DNA from: Monodelphis domestica
Lineage: Eukaryota; Chordata; Mammalia; Didelphimorphia; Didelphidae
Assembly: GCF_027887165.1 (NCBI RefSeq)
Contig: NC_077233.1
Span: 229,734,872 to 229,798,871 of the forward strand
Direction of reading: 5' to 3'
DNA: 64,000 bases
Shown here: piece by piece, positions 33,173 through 46,264 of the stretch
Layout: each line of letters opens with the position of its first letter
Numbering within the stretch: position 1 is the stretch's first letter
The notes under the pieces: model-generated
Told to the model about the DNA's origin: nothing
The model's database searches: none
The model's input: only the letters and a program-made list of their open reading frames with translations
Translations under genes and position numbers: made by a program

Positions 33173-36100
33173 TTACGTTCGATTGTACCACAATGTATCA
33201 GTCTCTGTGTACAATGTTTTCCTGGTTCTGCTCCTTTCGCTCTGCATCACTTCCTGGAGGTTGTTCCAGTCTCCATGGAATTCCTCCACTTTATTATTCC
33301 TTTTAGCACAATAGTATTCCATCACCAACATATACCACAATTGGTTCAGCCATTCTCCAATTGAAGGGCATCCCCTCATTTTCCAATTTTTGGCCACCAC
33401 AAAGAGCGCAGCTATGAATATTTTTGTACAAGTCTTTTTGTCCATTATCTCTTTGGGGTACAGACCCAGCAGTGCTATGGCTGGATCAAAGGGCAGACAT
33501 TCTTTTATCGCCCTTTGGGCATAGTTCCAAATTGCCCTCCAGAATGGTTGGATCAATTCACAACTCCACCAGCAATGAATTAATGTACCCACTTTGCCAC
33601 ATCCCCTCCAGCATTCATTACTTTCCATAGCTGTCATGTTAGCCAATCTGCCAGGTGTGAGGTGATACCTCAGAGTTGTTTTGATTTGCATCTCTCTGAT
33701 TATAAGAGATGTAGAGCACTTTTTCATGTGCTTATTAATAGTTTTGATTTCTTTGGCTGCGAACTGCCTGTTCATGTCCCTTGCCCATTTATCAATTGGA
33801 GAATGGCTTGATTTTTTGTACAATTGATTTAGTTCTTTATAAATTTGAGTAATTAAACCTTTGTCAGAGGTTTTTATGAAGATTGTTTCCCAATTTGTTG
33901 CTACCCTTCTGATTTTGGTTACATTGGTTTTGTTTGTACAAAACCTTTTTAATTTGATGTAATACAGATTATTTATTTTGCATTTTGTAACTCTTTCTAA
34001 TTCTTGCTTGGTTTTGAAGTATTTCCCTTCCCAAAGGTCTGACATGTATACTATTCTGTGTTCGCCTAATTTTCTTATAGTTTCCTTCTTTATGTTCAAG
34101 TCATTCACCCATTTTGAATTTATCTTGGTGTAGGGTGTGAGGTGTTGATCTAAGCCTAATCTTTCCCACATAGTCCTCCAATTTTCCCAACAGTTTTTAT
34201 GAAATAGTGGATTTTTGTCCCAAAAGCTGGGATCTTTGGGTTTGTCATATACTGTCTTGCTGAGGTTGCTTGCCCCCAGTCTATTCCACTGATCCTCCTT
34301 TCTGTCTCTTAGCCAGTACCAAATTGTTTTGATGACCGCTGCTTTGTAATATAGTCTGAGATCTGGGACTGCAAGACCTCTTTCCTTTGTATTTTTTTCC
34401 ATTATTTCCCTGGATATCCTTGATCTTTTGTTCTTCCAAATGAACTTTGTTATGGTTTTTTCTAAATCAGTAAAAAAAATTTTTGGAAGTTCCATGAGTA
34501 TGGCACTAAATAGATAGATGAGTTTGGGTAGGATGGTCATTTTTATTATATTGGCTTGTCCTATCCATGAGCTGTTAATGTTCTTCCAATTGTTCAAGTC
34601 TAGTTTTAGTTGTGTGGAAAGTGTTTTGTAGTTGTGTTCATATAGATCCTGTGTTTGTCTCGGGAGATAGATTCCTAAGTATTTTATTTTGTCTAAGGTG
34701 ATTTTGAATGGGATTTCTCTTTTTAGTTCTTGTTGCTGAGCTGTGTTGGAATTATATAGAAATGCTGATGACTTATGTGGGTTTATTTTGTATCCTGCAA
34801 CTTTGCTAAAGTTGTTGATTATTTCGATTAGCTTTTTGGTTGAATCTCTAGGATTCTTTAAGTAGACCATCATGTCATCTGCAAAGAGCAATAATTTGGT
34901 CTCCTCCTTGCCTATTTTAATGCCCTCAATTTCTTTTTCTTCTCTAATTGCTACTGCTAGTGTTTCTAATACAATGTCAAAAATAGAGGTGATAATGGGC
35001 ATCCTTGTTTCACTCCTGATCTTAATGGGAATGGATTTAGTTTATCCCCATTACAGATGATATTAGCTGATGGTTTTAGATATATACTGTTTATTATTTT
35101 TAGGAATGACCCTTATATTCCTATGCTTTCTAGTGTTTTTAGTAGGAATGGGTGTTGTATTTTATCAAAGGCTTTTTCTGCATCTATTGAGATAATCATG
35201 TGGTTCTTGTTGGTTTGCTTGTTGATGTGGTCAATTATGTGGATAGTTTTCCTAATGTTGAACCAGCCCTGCATCCCTGGTATAAATCCTACTTGATCAT
35301 GGGGGATTACCCTTCTGATCACTTGCTGGAGTCTTTTTGCTAGTATCCTATTTAAGATTTTTGCATCTATATTCATTAGGGAGATTGGTCTATAATTTTC
35401 TTTCTCTGTTTTTGGCCTGCCTGGCTTTGGAATTAGTACCATGTTTGTGTCATAAAAGGAGTTTGGTAGAACTCCCTCTTTGATTATTATGTCAAATAGT
35501 TTGTATAGTATTGGGATTAACTGTTCTCTGAATGTTTGATAGAATTCACTGGTGAATCCATCAGGCCCTGGGGATTTTTTCTTAGGGAGTTCTTTGATGG
35601 CCTGTTGGATTTCTTTTTCTGATATGGAATTATTTAAGAAAACTATTTCTTCTTCTGTTAGTCTAGGCAATTTATATTTTTGTAAATATTCATCCATGTC
35701 ACCTAGGTTGGTATATTTATTGCCATGTAGTTGGGCAAAGTAGTTTTCAATGATTGCCTTAATTTCCTCTTCATTGGAGGTGAGATCCCCCTTTTCATCC
35801 TTGTTGCTGTTAATTTGCCTTTCCTCTTTCCTTTTTTAAATTGGATTAACCAGTACTTTGTCTACTTTGTCTGTTTTTTTTCAAAGTACCAGCTTCTAGT
35901 CTTGTTTATTAGCTTAATAGTTCTGTCACTTTCGATTTTACTAATTTCTCCCTTAATTTTTAGGATCTCTAGTATGGTTTTCTTCTGGGGGTTTTTAATT
36001 TGTTCATTCTCAAGTTTTTTGATTTGCATTTCCAATTCCTTGATCTCTGTCCTCCCTAATTTGTTAATATATGCACTCAGGGATATGAATTTTCCTCTAA

Positions 36101-36980
36101 GTACTGCCTTGGCTGCATCCCATAAGGTTTGAAAGGATGTTTCGCCATTGTCATTTTCTTCAATGAAATTGTTAATTGTTTCTATGATTTCTTCTCTAAC
36201 TATCAGATTTTGGAGTATCATGTTATTTAATTTCCAATTAATTTTTGATTTGGGTCTCCATGTACCCTTGCCGATCAATATTTTTATTGCCTTGTGATCT
36301 GAAAAGGCTGCAGTTATTATTTCTGCTTTTCTGCATTTGAGTGCCATGTTTCTGTGACCTAGTGTATGATCTATTTTTGTAAATGTGCCATGTGGTGCTG
36401 AAAAGAAGGTGTATTCTTTTTTGTCCCTATTTATTTTTCTCCATATGTCTATTAACTCTAATTTTTCTAAGATTTCATTCACCTCTTTTACCTCTTTCTT
36501 GTTTATTTTTTGGTTTGATTTATCTAAATTTGATAGTGGTTGGTTCAAGTCTCCCACTAATATGGTTTTATTGTCTATTTCCTCCTTCAATTCTCCTAGT
36601 TTCTTTATTAAAAATTTGGATGCTATACCATTTGGTGCATACATGTTGATTAGTGATATTTCCTCATTGTCTATATTCCCTTTTAGCAGAATATATTTAC
36701 CTTCCCTATCCCTTTTGATCAGGTCTATTTGTGCTTTGGCTTTGTCAGATATCATGATTGCAACTCCTGCCTTCTTTCTATCAGTTGAGGCCCCAAAGGT
36801 CTTACTCCAACCTTTAATTCTAACCTTGTGAGTGTCAACCCGTCTCATTTGTGTTTCTTGAAGACAACATATGGTAGGGTTTTGGGTTCTAATCCAATCT
36901 GCTATTTGTCTACGTTTTATGGGTGAGTTCATCCCATTCACGTTCAAAGTTATGATTGTCATTTGTGGATTCACTGGCAT
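33173..36980 (-). pseudogene. L1 ORF2 (endonuclease/reverse transcriptase), disrupted
   Basis: Starts MPVNPQMTIITLNVNGMNSP at 36980. The apurinic-type endonuclease domain follows (CCLQETQ; GDLNQPL; SDHKAI). The RT part includes [10 protein letters not shown], the FADDMMVYL catalytic box (about 34880) and, near the end, a Cys/His motif (CWRGCGKVGTLIHCWWSC). Lesions: a frameshift near 35870-35885 at an A-run, an in-frame TAA near 35845, an in-frame TAA at 35113-35115, and a one-base frameshift near 34980 just before the RT core. The three surviving frames are 35862-36980, 35113-35697 and 33173-35002. The intact protein would make cDNA by target-primed reverse transcription; this copy cannot. 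Confidence 0.93.
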
Positions 36981-37674
36981 TTTGATATCTTCCCCTAGTT
37001 CTGACCTTTCTTCTTTAGCTTTCTCCTTTTGAACCAGTGATTTACTTTAGGTCAGTCCCCTTAGTCCCCTCCCTTGAGATGCTTCCCTTTCTAGCCCCTC
37101 CATTTTTATGCTCCCTTCCCCTCCCCCCCTCTCCTTCCCTCCCTTTTTATACTCCCCCCCCCTCCCCCTCCTTAATTTTCCTTTCTTTCTTGCCCTAATG
37201 GATAAGATAGAATTCAGGATCCCACTGGATCTAGATGTTCTTCCCTCTCAGATTTGCTTTCACTGAGAGTAAGGTTTAAGTAATTCCACTTCATGCTCTC
37301 TTCCTCTCCTTCTCATATGAGAGTTCTTCCCCTCCCCTTCCCATGTGTATCTTTATATGGGAAAGATTATTCTATTGAGTCCCCCCCTATTTCTTGAAGT
37401 TAATCTTAGTATTAGCGATGGTTCCCCCCTCCCTTTTCCTTTCTTTACCCCCACTTTCCCCAAATCTTCTTAATGCCCCAATCTTTCCCTATGCATGTTT
37501 CTTCTAACTACTCTTATGATGCTACAATTTTTGAGAGTTACACAAAACATTTTCCCCACATATTAATATATATATAATTTGATGTAAATGTAGTCACTAC
37601 CTTATAGAAGAGAGTTTGACTTAAAGAAAAAGATAAGATTTATCTCCTTTTCCCTTTCTTTCATATTTACCTTT

Positions 37675-38655
37675 TCATGTTTCTCTTGCTTTCTGTGCTT
37701 GGATATCGAACTTTCCACAGAGCTCTGGTCTTTTCTTAGCAAATGCTTGGAAATCTTCTATTTTGTTGAATGCCCATACTTTCCCCTGGAAGTATATAGT
37801 CAGTTTTGCTGGGTAGTTGATTCTTGGTTGGAGACCCAGCTCTCTTGCCTTTCTAAATATCGTGTTCCATGCTTTGCGGTCTCTTAGTGTGTTAGCCGCT
37901 AAGTCGTGTGTGATCCTTATGGGAGCCCCCTTATATCTGAAGCTCCTCTTCTTGGCTTCTTGTAGGATTTTCTCCTTTTCTTGGAAGCTCTTGAATTTTG
38001 CAATTACATTCCTAGGGGTTGTCTTTTGGGGATTTAGTATAGAAGGTGTTCTATGAATCCTTTCTATTTCTATTTTGCCCCCTTGCTCCAGAACGTGAGG
38101 GCAATTTTGTTTTATAATCTCCTGTAGAATAATATCGAGTTTATTGTTTATCTCTGGTTTTTCTGGGAGACCGATAATTCGGAGGTTTTCTCTTCTCCCT
38201 CTGTTTTTGAGATCTGTGACCTTCTCAGTGAGATATTTTATGTTTTCTTCTAATTCATTAATTTTTTGGGTTTGCTTTATTGATTTTTGCTGTTTTATCA
38301 TCTCGCTTTCTTCGAGGTGCTTGATTCTGGTCGTTAGGGACTGGTTTTGCTTTTCAGCCTTGTCTGCCCTTCTATTGGATGCTTCGAGTTCTTTTTCCAA
38401 TTGAGCAGTCTTATCTGTCAGACTGCTGATCTCTTTCTCCCATTTTTCTTTCCAGGTTTCCATCTTTTGGATAAGTTCCAGTTTGAGATCTTCCAGAGCT
38501 TGTTCATAGTTTCCATTTTGGGAGGCATGTTCTGATTTTTTTTGGATTTCCTCCTCATTCTCCTCTTTTCCTTGGGTACTTCCACCATAAAAGTTTTCAA
38601 TAGACACTTTTTTCCCTTTCTTCCTGGAGGCTTGATTTTGGGCCATGTGAGCCAT
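37675..38655 (-). CDS. L1 ORF1 protein, intact (326 aa)
   Basis: RNA-binding chaperone of the L1 ribonucleoprotein. The frame is open from MAHMAQNQASRKKGKK to the stop at 37675. A basic N-terminus is followed by a long heptad-rich coiled coil (about residues 50-150, ending in NELEENIKYLTEKVTDL), an RRM-like middle part (RRENLRIIGLPE) and the conserved C-terminal domain (ARELGLQPRINYPAKLTIYF). Domain order and length fit mammalian L1 ORF1p. Start chosen at the first ATG giving the family's usual length. It sits upstream of ORF2 with a spacer of about 690 bp. Confidence 0.92.
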   Translation of the reverse strand: MAHMAQNQASRKKGKKVSIENFYGGSTQGKEENEEEIQKKSEHASQNGNYEQALEDLKLELIQKMETWKEKWEKEISSLTDKTAQLEKELEASNRRADKAEKQNQSLTTRIKHLEESEMIKQQKSIKQTQKINELEENIKYLTEKVTDLKNRGRRENLRIIGLPEKPEINNKLDIILQEIIKQNCPHVLEQGGKIEIERIHRTPSILNPQKTTPRNVIAKFKSFQEKEKILQEAKKRSFRYKGAPIRITHDLAANTLRDRKAWNTIFRKARELGLQPRINYPAKLTIYFQGKVWAFNKIEDFQAFAKKRPELCGKFDIQAQKARET

Positions 38656-39306
38656 CCCTTTGGTGGTTTTATTCCCCTTTCCTTTTTGGTCTGGGGTCTG
38701 GGTTATATGGGCAGTTTTTCTGTGAATTTAGGTTGCTTCAGACTAGTTCTTCCCAGCCTCGGAGGTTTCTTAGAGCGCTGGGTCCCTGATCACAGCCACA
38801 CTGCCCAGGTGTTCAGCTCCTCCCAGATAATGAGCACGTGGTCCACCCCTGGTGTTTAGCTCCGCGGAGATGTTCAGCGCAGCCACCCCAAGTACAGCTC
38901 TGCTGACCACCGTAATCAGCGCCGGATTCTCCAGTGAAACCGCCCTGAGATGTTTTTCCTGGCAGTCCCCAGATCCCAAGGACCCTGGAGTGCCCCCCCC
39001 CCCCCAGACAGAGATGTTCCCCACTCACTCGCTGTCCCGGTGAGCACTCAGGTAGCTCACTCTGGTTTGGTGGGGGAGGTTGGGTGGGGGAAGGGCAGCT
39101 CATTTCACTTTTCTGTGCAAGCTTTTCCTCCTTATTATAGTGTGGAAATGTTCAAGCCCCACATACCTTCGCCTCTGTGGAGTACTGGGAGTACTGGTGT
39201 GTCCTTCTGTTCCTCCAAAGGTGATTTTTATGCTCCTTTGATGTAGTCTATTTCGTTCGGTGCCGGGGAGAGGAAGCGTGTGGCGTCTAGATTGCAGCCA
39301 TGATTC
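38656..39306 (-). promoter_or_regulatory. L1 5'UTR (internal promoter region)
   Basis: GC-rich compared with the rest of the element. It begins on the minus strand with AATCATGGCTGCAATC and ends before the ORF1 start. Mammalian L1 5'UTRs act as internal promoters; activity here is inferred. Confidence 0.7.
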
Positions 39307-39361
39307 GAGTCTGAGAATTTTTAACATTCACAAATCTGAGAAATTTTAAGATTCACATACT

Positions 39362-40631
39362 GTTAGGCCTTCTTCCTTCATTTTTTTTCATTAATTCTCT
39401 TGATATTTTTGGCCTTTTGTTCTTCCAAATTTTTCTTAAAGTTTTTTTCTAGCTCTCTGTAATAATTTTTGGGTATTTTGATTGGTATTGCATTAGAGAA
39501 GCTAAATTAAGTAGGATTGTCTTTTTTATTTTATTGGTTTTGCCTGTTCATGAGCAATTAGTGTTTTTCCAGTTGTTTGGGTCTAACTTTGTGTGAAGAA
39601 TGCTTTGTAACTGTGTTCATATAGTGGTTGAGTTTTGTTTGGTAGCTATACCTTCAGGTTTTTTATATTGTCTAGAGTTATTTTGAATGGAATTTCCTTT
39701 TCTACCTTTTGCTGCTGGACTTTGTTGGGGGTTAATAGAAATGCTGATGATTTATATGGGTTTATTTCATATCCTGTGACTTTGCTAAAATTGTTAATTT
39801 CTATTATTTTTTTTTGATGGATTCTTGTGGATTATCTAGTTATACCACTATATATACAAAGATAACTTTGTTTCCTTGTTGCCTATTCTAATTCCTTCAA
39901 TTTTTTATCTGTTCTTATTGCTTATTTTTTTTTTTTTTGCCATTTTTATGGGCATCTTTGATCTTATTAGTTTATTCCCATTATTGATAAAAATGCTTGT
40001 TAATGGTTTTAGATAAATGTTATTTATCACTTCAAAGAAAGCTTCATTTATTCCCATATTTTTTTTAATGAGGAATAGGTGTATTTTGTTAAAAGCTTGT
40101 TCTGCATCTATTGAAATATGTGTTTTCTATTGGTTTTGTTGTTGATAGTCAATTATACTGATGGTTTTCCTAATATTGTATCACCTCTGTTTTCCTGGTA
40201 TAAAATCCAGGTGAACATGGTGATAATCCTTGTGACTCAATACTATTAATTTCCTTTCTAATATTTTATTTAAAAATTTTTGCCAATGTTTATTAGATTG
40301 ATTTATAGTTATGTTGGTGAACCTATGGCATGCATGCCAGTGAGGGACTGTTCCCCTTCCCCTATTCACCACGCCTGAGGACATTTTTCACATCACCCAG
40401 CCCTCTGCCCAGCACCCCAGTGGGAACACTTCCTCCCTCGCCTGTCTGGCGTAAGGGGGCAGCTCACATGTGGCATGAGGGTTGCAGTTTGGGCACTTGG
40501 TCTTTAAAAGGTTTGCCATCATTGGTCTATAGTTTTCTTTCTCTGTTTTAGCTCTTCCTGGTTTAGGCACAAGTACCATATTTGTGTCATTAAAAGAATT
40601 TGGAAGGATTCCTTCTTTCCCAATTTCCCCC
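39362..40631 (-). mobile_element. Old L1, middle segment (ORF2 RT part)
   Basis: Continues the old L1 from 31918. It aligns with the RT region of the full-length copy, e.g. the minus-strand frame [19 protein letters not shown] at about 40550-40620. Many stops and indels. A short element interrupts it at 40311-40520, and it ends at the provirus at 40632. Confidence 0.88.
40311..40520. mobile_element. Short GC-rich element (210 bp) in the old L1
   Basis: Begins 'atgttggtgaacctatggc' and ends 'aaaaggtttgccatc'. The ends are weakly inverted (gttggtgaacct / gatggcaaacct). It is flanked by near-identical 14-bp sequences at 40297-40310 (attgatttatagtt) and 40521-40534 (attggtctatagtt). Family unknown: a hAT-like MITE or a LINE-mobilised short element. 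Confidence 0.6.
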
Positions 40632-41486
<855 letters not shown>

Positions 41487-41500
41487 CTATCCCCCCTGAG
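41487..41500 (-). promoter_or_regulatory. Polypurine tract of the family A provirus
   Basis: The minus strand reads TCAGGGGGGATAG directly before the TGAATTTC start of the 3' LTR, the expected position for plus-strand priming. A very similar purine run (acttcaggggggatt) recurs at about 41880-41895. Confidence 0.85.
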
Positions 41501-42825
41501 GCCCAAGGAAGGCTAACCTCTCTGATGGGTCTTGTAAACATACTAGCTATGAAATTACAAAAGTTAGAGATAAGGGAAAAAATAGGAGAGATAGAGGGAG
41601 ACAGCAAAACCAATGTTTTGCTGGGCATATTGACAAAAGCCAATTAGCGGGCAGTCCCCTTTGGCAGAAGAGTGTACATTCAAAATAAATTCAATCAACC
41701 TTCAGTTCAAGCAACCACACCCCAAGGTTCATTCTTGATCTTGATATAATGTAGGTTTTCTGGCACCTTTCTGCAACAGTTCATTCTCTGGATTTAGGAG
41801 TTAGCAAGCTTTTTCCTTGAAGATGTTTCTCAAAAAAAAAAAAAAAACTTTTCAAAATCTTGGAATTTTATTAAAATACAATCCCCCCTGAAGTGGGTGT
41901 TAAAAAATCCAGTTCAGCTCAGGATGCATTGTTGAGTTATGGGGGTATATGAGTCAGTTATTAAAAGAATTCAAAAACAAAACCAAACAAAAACAAAAAT
42001 ATATAAAGGGAAAAAATATGGAAGAAAGTTAAACATTTGGGAGAAAGGGAAGAAAAAAATTCAAAATCAGAATCAAAATACCAAAATCTATGTATAAAAT
42101 GTTGAGTAAACAAGAATAACTTCATAATGGGCCCTTGTAAAGGTCCAGTTTACAGTAATTTTTATCCCACAAGTCTGTAGGACAGAATGCAGTAATATTT
42201 CACTCACCCATTTGCAGCCAAGACTACAGGAAGTTGTCATATTATAAGAAGGAAAGGAACTAGAATTTTATTTTGATAGGGAAGAGTCATTCCCTGGTCT
42301 GACTTTCTTCATTCTCAAGGATATAGGGAGCCAGCATGATAGTCAAATTTTTGTACTTGTATGAGTACTTCATAAAGAGTGTAGATACAAGGAAGTCCTA
42401 CAACTTAACGTATGTCAAGTGTCGCAACCTTGAGTCTACATTAGTATTTCCTGTGTGCTCTTTTGGCACTATTCAGGTAAAGTCTGTGCTCCTTGTTTTT
42501 ATCCCATTTCCTGGAATCAGACACAAACATTAATCATAGTTCCATAACATTTTATCAATAAATGGCAAGTTCCCACAATCTAAAGATGTTTGGGTATGTA
42601 TATTTAAACATATTACTGCAGAGAGAGAGGAAAAAAAATTAATTGTATGTACCTTTTGTATAAGAAATGAGGAAAGGGGAAAAAATTCAAATATTCAAAA
42701 GAAAAGCAATAATAAAAAAATAAGGGAAAGAGAAGAAAAAAAATCAGGAATTCAATGTGTTTTTGAAAAAAACAGCATCCATTTGTCAATGGATTATTAT
42801 CTTCAATGCATGTGATAGGATACAG
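41501..42825 (-). other. Degenerate provirus 3' region, env missing or unrecognisable
   Basis: Only about 1.3 kb lies between the end of pol and the PPT, A-rich and with no env-like frame of useful length. A short minus-strand frame at 41413-41643 is hydrophobic but not diagnostic. Env was probably lost by deletion. Confidence 0.5.
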
Positions 42826-43917
42826 TCAATCAGTCTCAGCAGAAAATGCTCTCTTTACATGTGAGCAATGAATCCAAGAGTCCTTTTCTCCAACCTTTAT
42901 AGATGTTGGAGTAGTTAACAATATTTGGAATGGTTCTTCCCAAGAAGGCTGAGTTGCTCCAGTATGCTGGAAATTTTTAATATACACCTTGTCTCCTGGG
43001 TTCAGGTTGTGAAGTGAAAAGTCTAGTGGTCCGGCTTGTACTGCAGCTCCAGATTCATGAAGTTCATGCAGTTTATGCTGCAATTCCTATATATAGGAAG
43101 CAATAGTAGTATCTCTCCCTAATAGGGATGTATATGCCGGGGAGAAAGGCTTAGCCTGTATAGGTGGATGTCCAAAAAGCATCTCAAATGGTGAAATAAG
43201 TAAGTCTCCTCTAGGCCTGCTTCTAAGATAAAATAGGGCCAGAGGGAGAATTTCAGGCCATTTTAAATGGGTCTTAGTGCATACTTTGGCAATCATAGTT
43301 TTAAGTTCTTTATTCATCCTTTCCACTTGGCCTGAACTCTGGGGATGATATGGAACATGGAATTTGGGAGTTATCCCCAAGCAAGAATATATTTGGTTTA
43401 AGACAGAATCAGTAAAATGACTTCCTCTATCGGAATCAATACATGCTGGCAGGCCAAAGCGGGGAATAGTTTCTTTTAAAAGCACCTTAGCAACAAAAGC
43501 CGCCATGGCTCGGGTCGCAGGAAATGCTTCTGGCTATCTAGTCAGTTGATCTACTATGACTAGACAAAATTTATAATGTCCGGCCTTTGGCATTGTTATG
43601 AAATCTATCTGTAGGTGCTCAAAAGGTGTGTAAGCCAGAAAACGACCACCGAAAGCTTTGCCACGAAAGGAGTGTTGGTTATATGCCTGGCAGGTAGAGC
43701 AGGCTGAACACACTTTAGATGCTATGGTAGTTATACCGGGGGCTATCCATACTCTCTTAACAGAGTCCATGATGCCCTGGGTACTAAAGTGACCATTTTT
43801 ATGCACAGATTGGCAAATTTGGTGATAGAAACTTCTAGGGAGCAGGGGTTTCCCTTCAGACAATACCCACACTCCATTAATCTGTTTTGCTTTAAATTTT
43901 TGTTTCCATTTTCCCAC
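42826..43917 (-). pseudogene. ERV family A integrase region (pol 3' part)
   Basis: Two minus-strand frames, 43534-43917 and 43087-43506, carry the zinc-binding N-terminus (HxxxH ... CxxC, with CSACSTCQAY) and the catalytic core (IDFITMP; FGLPACIDSDRGSHFT; YHPQSSGQVERMNKEL), giving the D,D-35-E arrangement. A third frame, 42826-43083, holds the C-terminal segment with LLTTPTSIKV and HCSHVKR, typical of gammaretroviral integrases. Stops separate the pieces, so no working enzyme is encoded. Confidence 0.92.
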
Positions 43918-44022
43918 TTCCTTTTCATTATAGGAAAGTGATAAATTTAAATTGTCAGTGGTTTTTAATGTTAAAATTAATCCAGGTCCTTCTATGGCTG
44001 CTAGTTTTGCAGCGGCATCTGC

Positions 44023-45710
44023 TCAGTCATTTCCTCTAGAGACAGGGTCAGAGCCACCTGTATGGGCAGAGCAATGAACTACAGCTAGGGCTTCAGGCAG
44101 TTTGAGAGCAGAAAGAACTTCATTAATAATTTCTGCATTAGCTATGGATTTTCCAGCTGAGGTTAAAAATCCTCTCTGGAGCCATAGCATCCCAAATGAG
44201 TGACTGACAAATGCCAAAAGCATATCTAGAATCCGTATAAATTGTTGCCTTTTTTCCCTTGGCAATTATACAGGCATGTTTCAGAGCTATGAGTTCTGCC
44301 CCTTATGCGCTAATATTAGAGGGCAGCCAAGCTGACCACTCAGTGGCAAATTCTGTGACTACAGCAGCTCCAGGGTAGCGTATGCCATCTCTCATAAAGG
44401 AAGAACCATCAGTAAATAAGACCAGATCTGAGTTGTTTAAGGGAGTGTCCAAGAGATCATCTCGAGGCTTTTCTGCCATGGACACTAGTGATTCACAACT
44501 ATATAATGGTTCTCCTGAAGCTGGTAAGTCTGGAAGCAAGGTGGCAGGGTTAAGAGTTCAACAACGCTTCAAGGTAATGTTTTCATTGTTTAACAAGGTT
44601 ATTTCATACCTTGTAATTCGCTGATGCCTGTGTTCTATGTCTTAACAACAATGCTTCTACCTCATGTGGGCACTTAATTTTCAATGGGCATCCCAATACT
44701 AGATCAACAGTTTTTGTCACTAGTAAGGCTGTAGCAGATACTCCTTTAAGACATGGTGGTGCTCCTGATGCTACTGGGTCCAGTTGGGCAGAATAATAGG
44801 CAATTGGGCGCTGAGAAGGTCCCAAAGTCTGAGTTGAAACACCTGAAGCTACCCCTCTTTGCTCATGTACATACAAAGTAAATGGCTTGTTGTAATCTGG
44901 GATGCCTAGAGCGGGGGCAGACAGGATAGCCTTTTTTAGATCTGATAGAGCTGACAGGTGTTCTGGTTCTAATTTGAGGGGTTCAGGGACCGAATCCCTT
45001 GTTAGTGCTATAAGTGGTTTAGTAATTTCCCCATAGCAAGGAATCCATTGTCTACAAAACCCTGTTGCTCTTAACTGTTTCTTGGTGGTAGGACCACTTA
45101 AATTTTGAATATTCTCAATTCGTTTGGGAGAAATCAAACGGGCACCTGCAGACAGGATAAACCCCAAATATTCTACTTTAGGGAGGCACCACTGAACCTT
45201 ATCCTTTGAGATCTTATGACCTCTTTTGTGCAATTCCAAAAGAAGGTGCTTGCTATCTTCCTGACATGTTTCTGCGTCTGTTGAGGCCAAGAGTAGGTCA
45301 GCTACGTACTTGATTAATTTGCTGTTTTAAAATTTTATATTTTCTGTATCTTGGCTCAAAATTTGCTCAAATAAGCTCGGGCTGTCTACGAAACCTTGTG
45401 GCAGATGACTCCAGCAGTATTTATGGCCCTGCCAGGTGAAAGCAAAGATATGCCTCGAGTTCTCATGTATGGGCATCAAAAAGAAGGCTGAGCACAAGTC
45501 TACTACTGTAAAGTATGTAGCTGTGCTAGGAATAGAAGAAATAATAGTATCGATATTGGAAACTACGGAGTGTCTTTTTATAACGTGATTGTTCACAGCC
45601 CTCAAATCCTGCACGAATCTATAGAGGTATTTGCCATCGGGCCCTCTTTTTGGTTTTTTAACAGGCAGGATGGGCGTGTTGTATTCAGATTTACAAGGGG
45701 TTATTATTCC
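44023..45710 (-). pseudogene. ERV family A reverse transcriptase and RNase H
   Basis: Frame 45327-45614 holds the RT fingers/palm start (MQDLRAVNNHVIKR; PQGFVDSPSLFEQ). Frame 44604-45290 holds the thumb and connection (HKISKDKVQWCLPKVEYLGF). Frames 44303-44539 and 44023-44265 hold RNase H (LVLFTDGSSFM; AHTGGSDPVSRGND). The region around the usual YxDD box falls in a frame break near 45290-45330. Order and motifs are those of a class I ERV. Confidence 0.9.
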
Positions 45711-46264
45711 CTATGCAATTAATGAGTTAATTACTGGGGTAATTCCCTCAATTGCCTCTTTTGAGAGGGGATACTGAGGAATGGAAGGAGGTGGGCTAGA
45801 TTTAGTTTTTATCTGCACAGGAACAGCTGACTTAGTAAGCCTACATTGGAAGAAGATGTGGCCCAAAGAGACTCCAGTATATCTTCTAGTATTGCAAAGA
45901 CGGGATGCTCTTTTTTCTCCTGACTCTCTGAGAGAATTACAGGGAGTAAATTTAAAGATTCCTCTGGTACTTCCAATGATAAAGAACCATCTGGGGAGCA
46001 GGTTATTGTGGCTCTGAGTTTGCATAGAAGGTCCCTCCCCAGCAAATTTAAAGGGGAGTCAGGCATCAAAAGGAAGGAATGTTGTACCTCTACGAGTCCT
46101 ACAGACACCAGTCTAGGAGGAAGTCTTTTAACTCTTTGGGTTATTCCCGATACTCCCATTACATTCTCTGAGCCAACAGAATAACATTGTAAATCAGGTG
46201 TTCTCTTTAATACAGACCAGGAAGCTCCAGTGTCTAATAGACAATCACAATAGGTGTTACCCAC
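45711..46264 (-). pseudogene. ERV family A protease region
   Basis: The minus-strand frame 45809-46264 contains the aspartic protease motif LLDTGASWSVL and the later flap/LLGRDLL motif. A frame change follows near 45800-46000, leading toward RT. Confidence 0.88.

Larger units (their letters stand above)
32825..39306 (-). mobile_element. Full-length L1 LINE with target-site duplication
   Basis: About 6.5 kb, running from 5'UTR (39306 downward) through ORF1 (37675-38655), an inter-ORF spacer, ORF2 (33173-36980) and 3'UTR to a poly-A tail (poly-T on the plus strand at about 32821-32830). The 16-bp sequence 'gagtctgagaattttt' flanks it at 32809-32824 and 39307-39322. The host sequence is the family B LTR. 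ORF1 is intact while ORF2 carries several lesions, so it is recent but not autonomous. Confidence 0.95.
31919..39357 (-). mobile_element. Solo LTR, family B, split by a full-length L1
   Basis: The plus strand begins TGTTACAGTTAAAAG at 31919 and ends GATTCACA at 39357. The 4-bp duplication 'tact' at 31915-31918 and 39358-39361 marks retroviral integration into the old L1. Removing the L1 at 32825-39306 leaves an LTR of about 940 bp. Minus orientation is inferred from the related copy at 48061, where the U3 end and TATA box are clear. Confidence 0.88.

Noticed and set aside
35731-36831. Plus-strand ORFs up to 148 codons
   Set aside because: They are the antisense of L1 ORF2, with hydrophobic, Phe/Leu-rich translations typical of reversed A-rich coding sequence.
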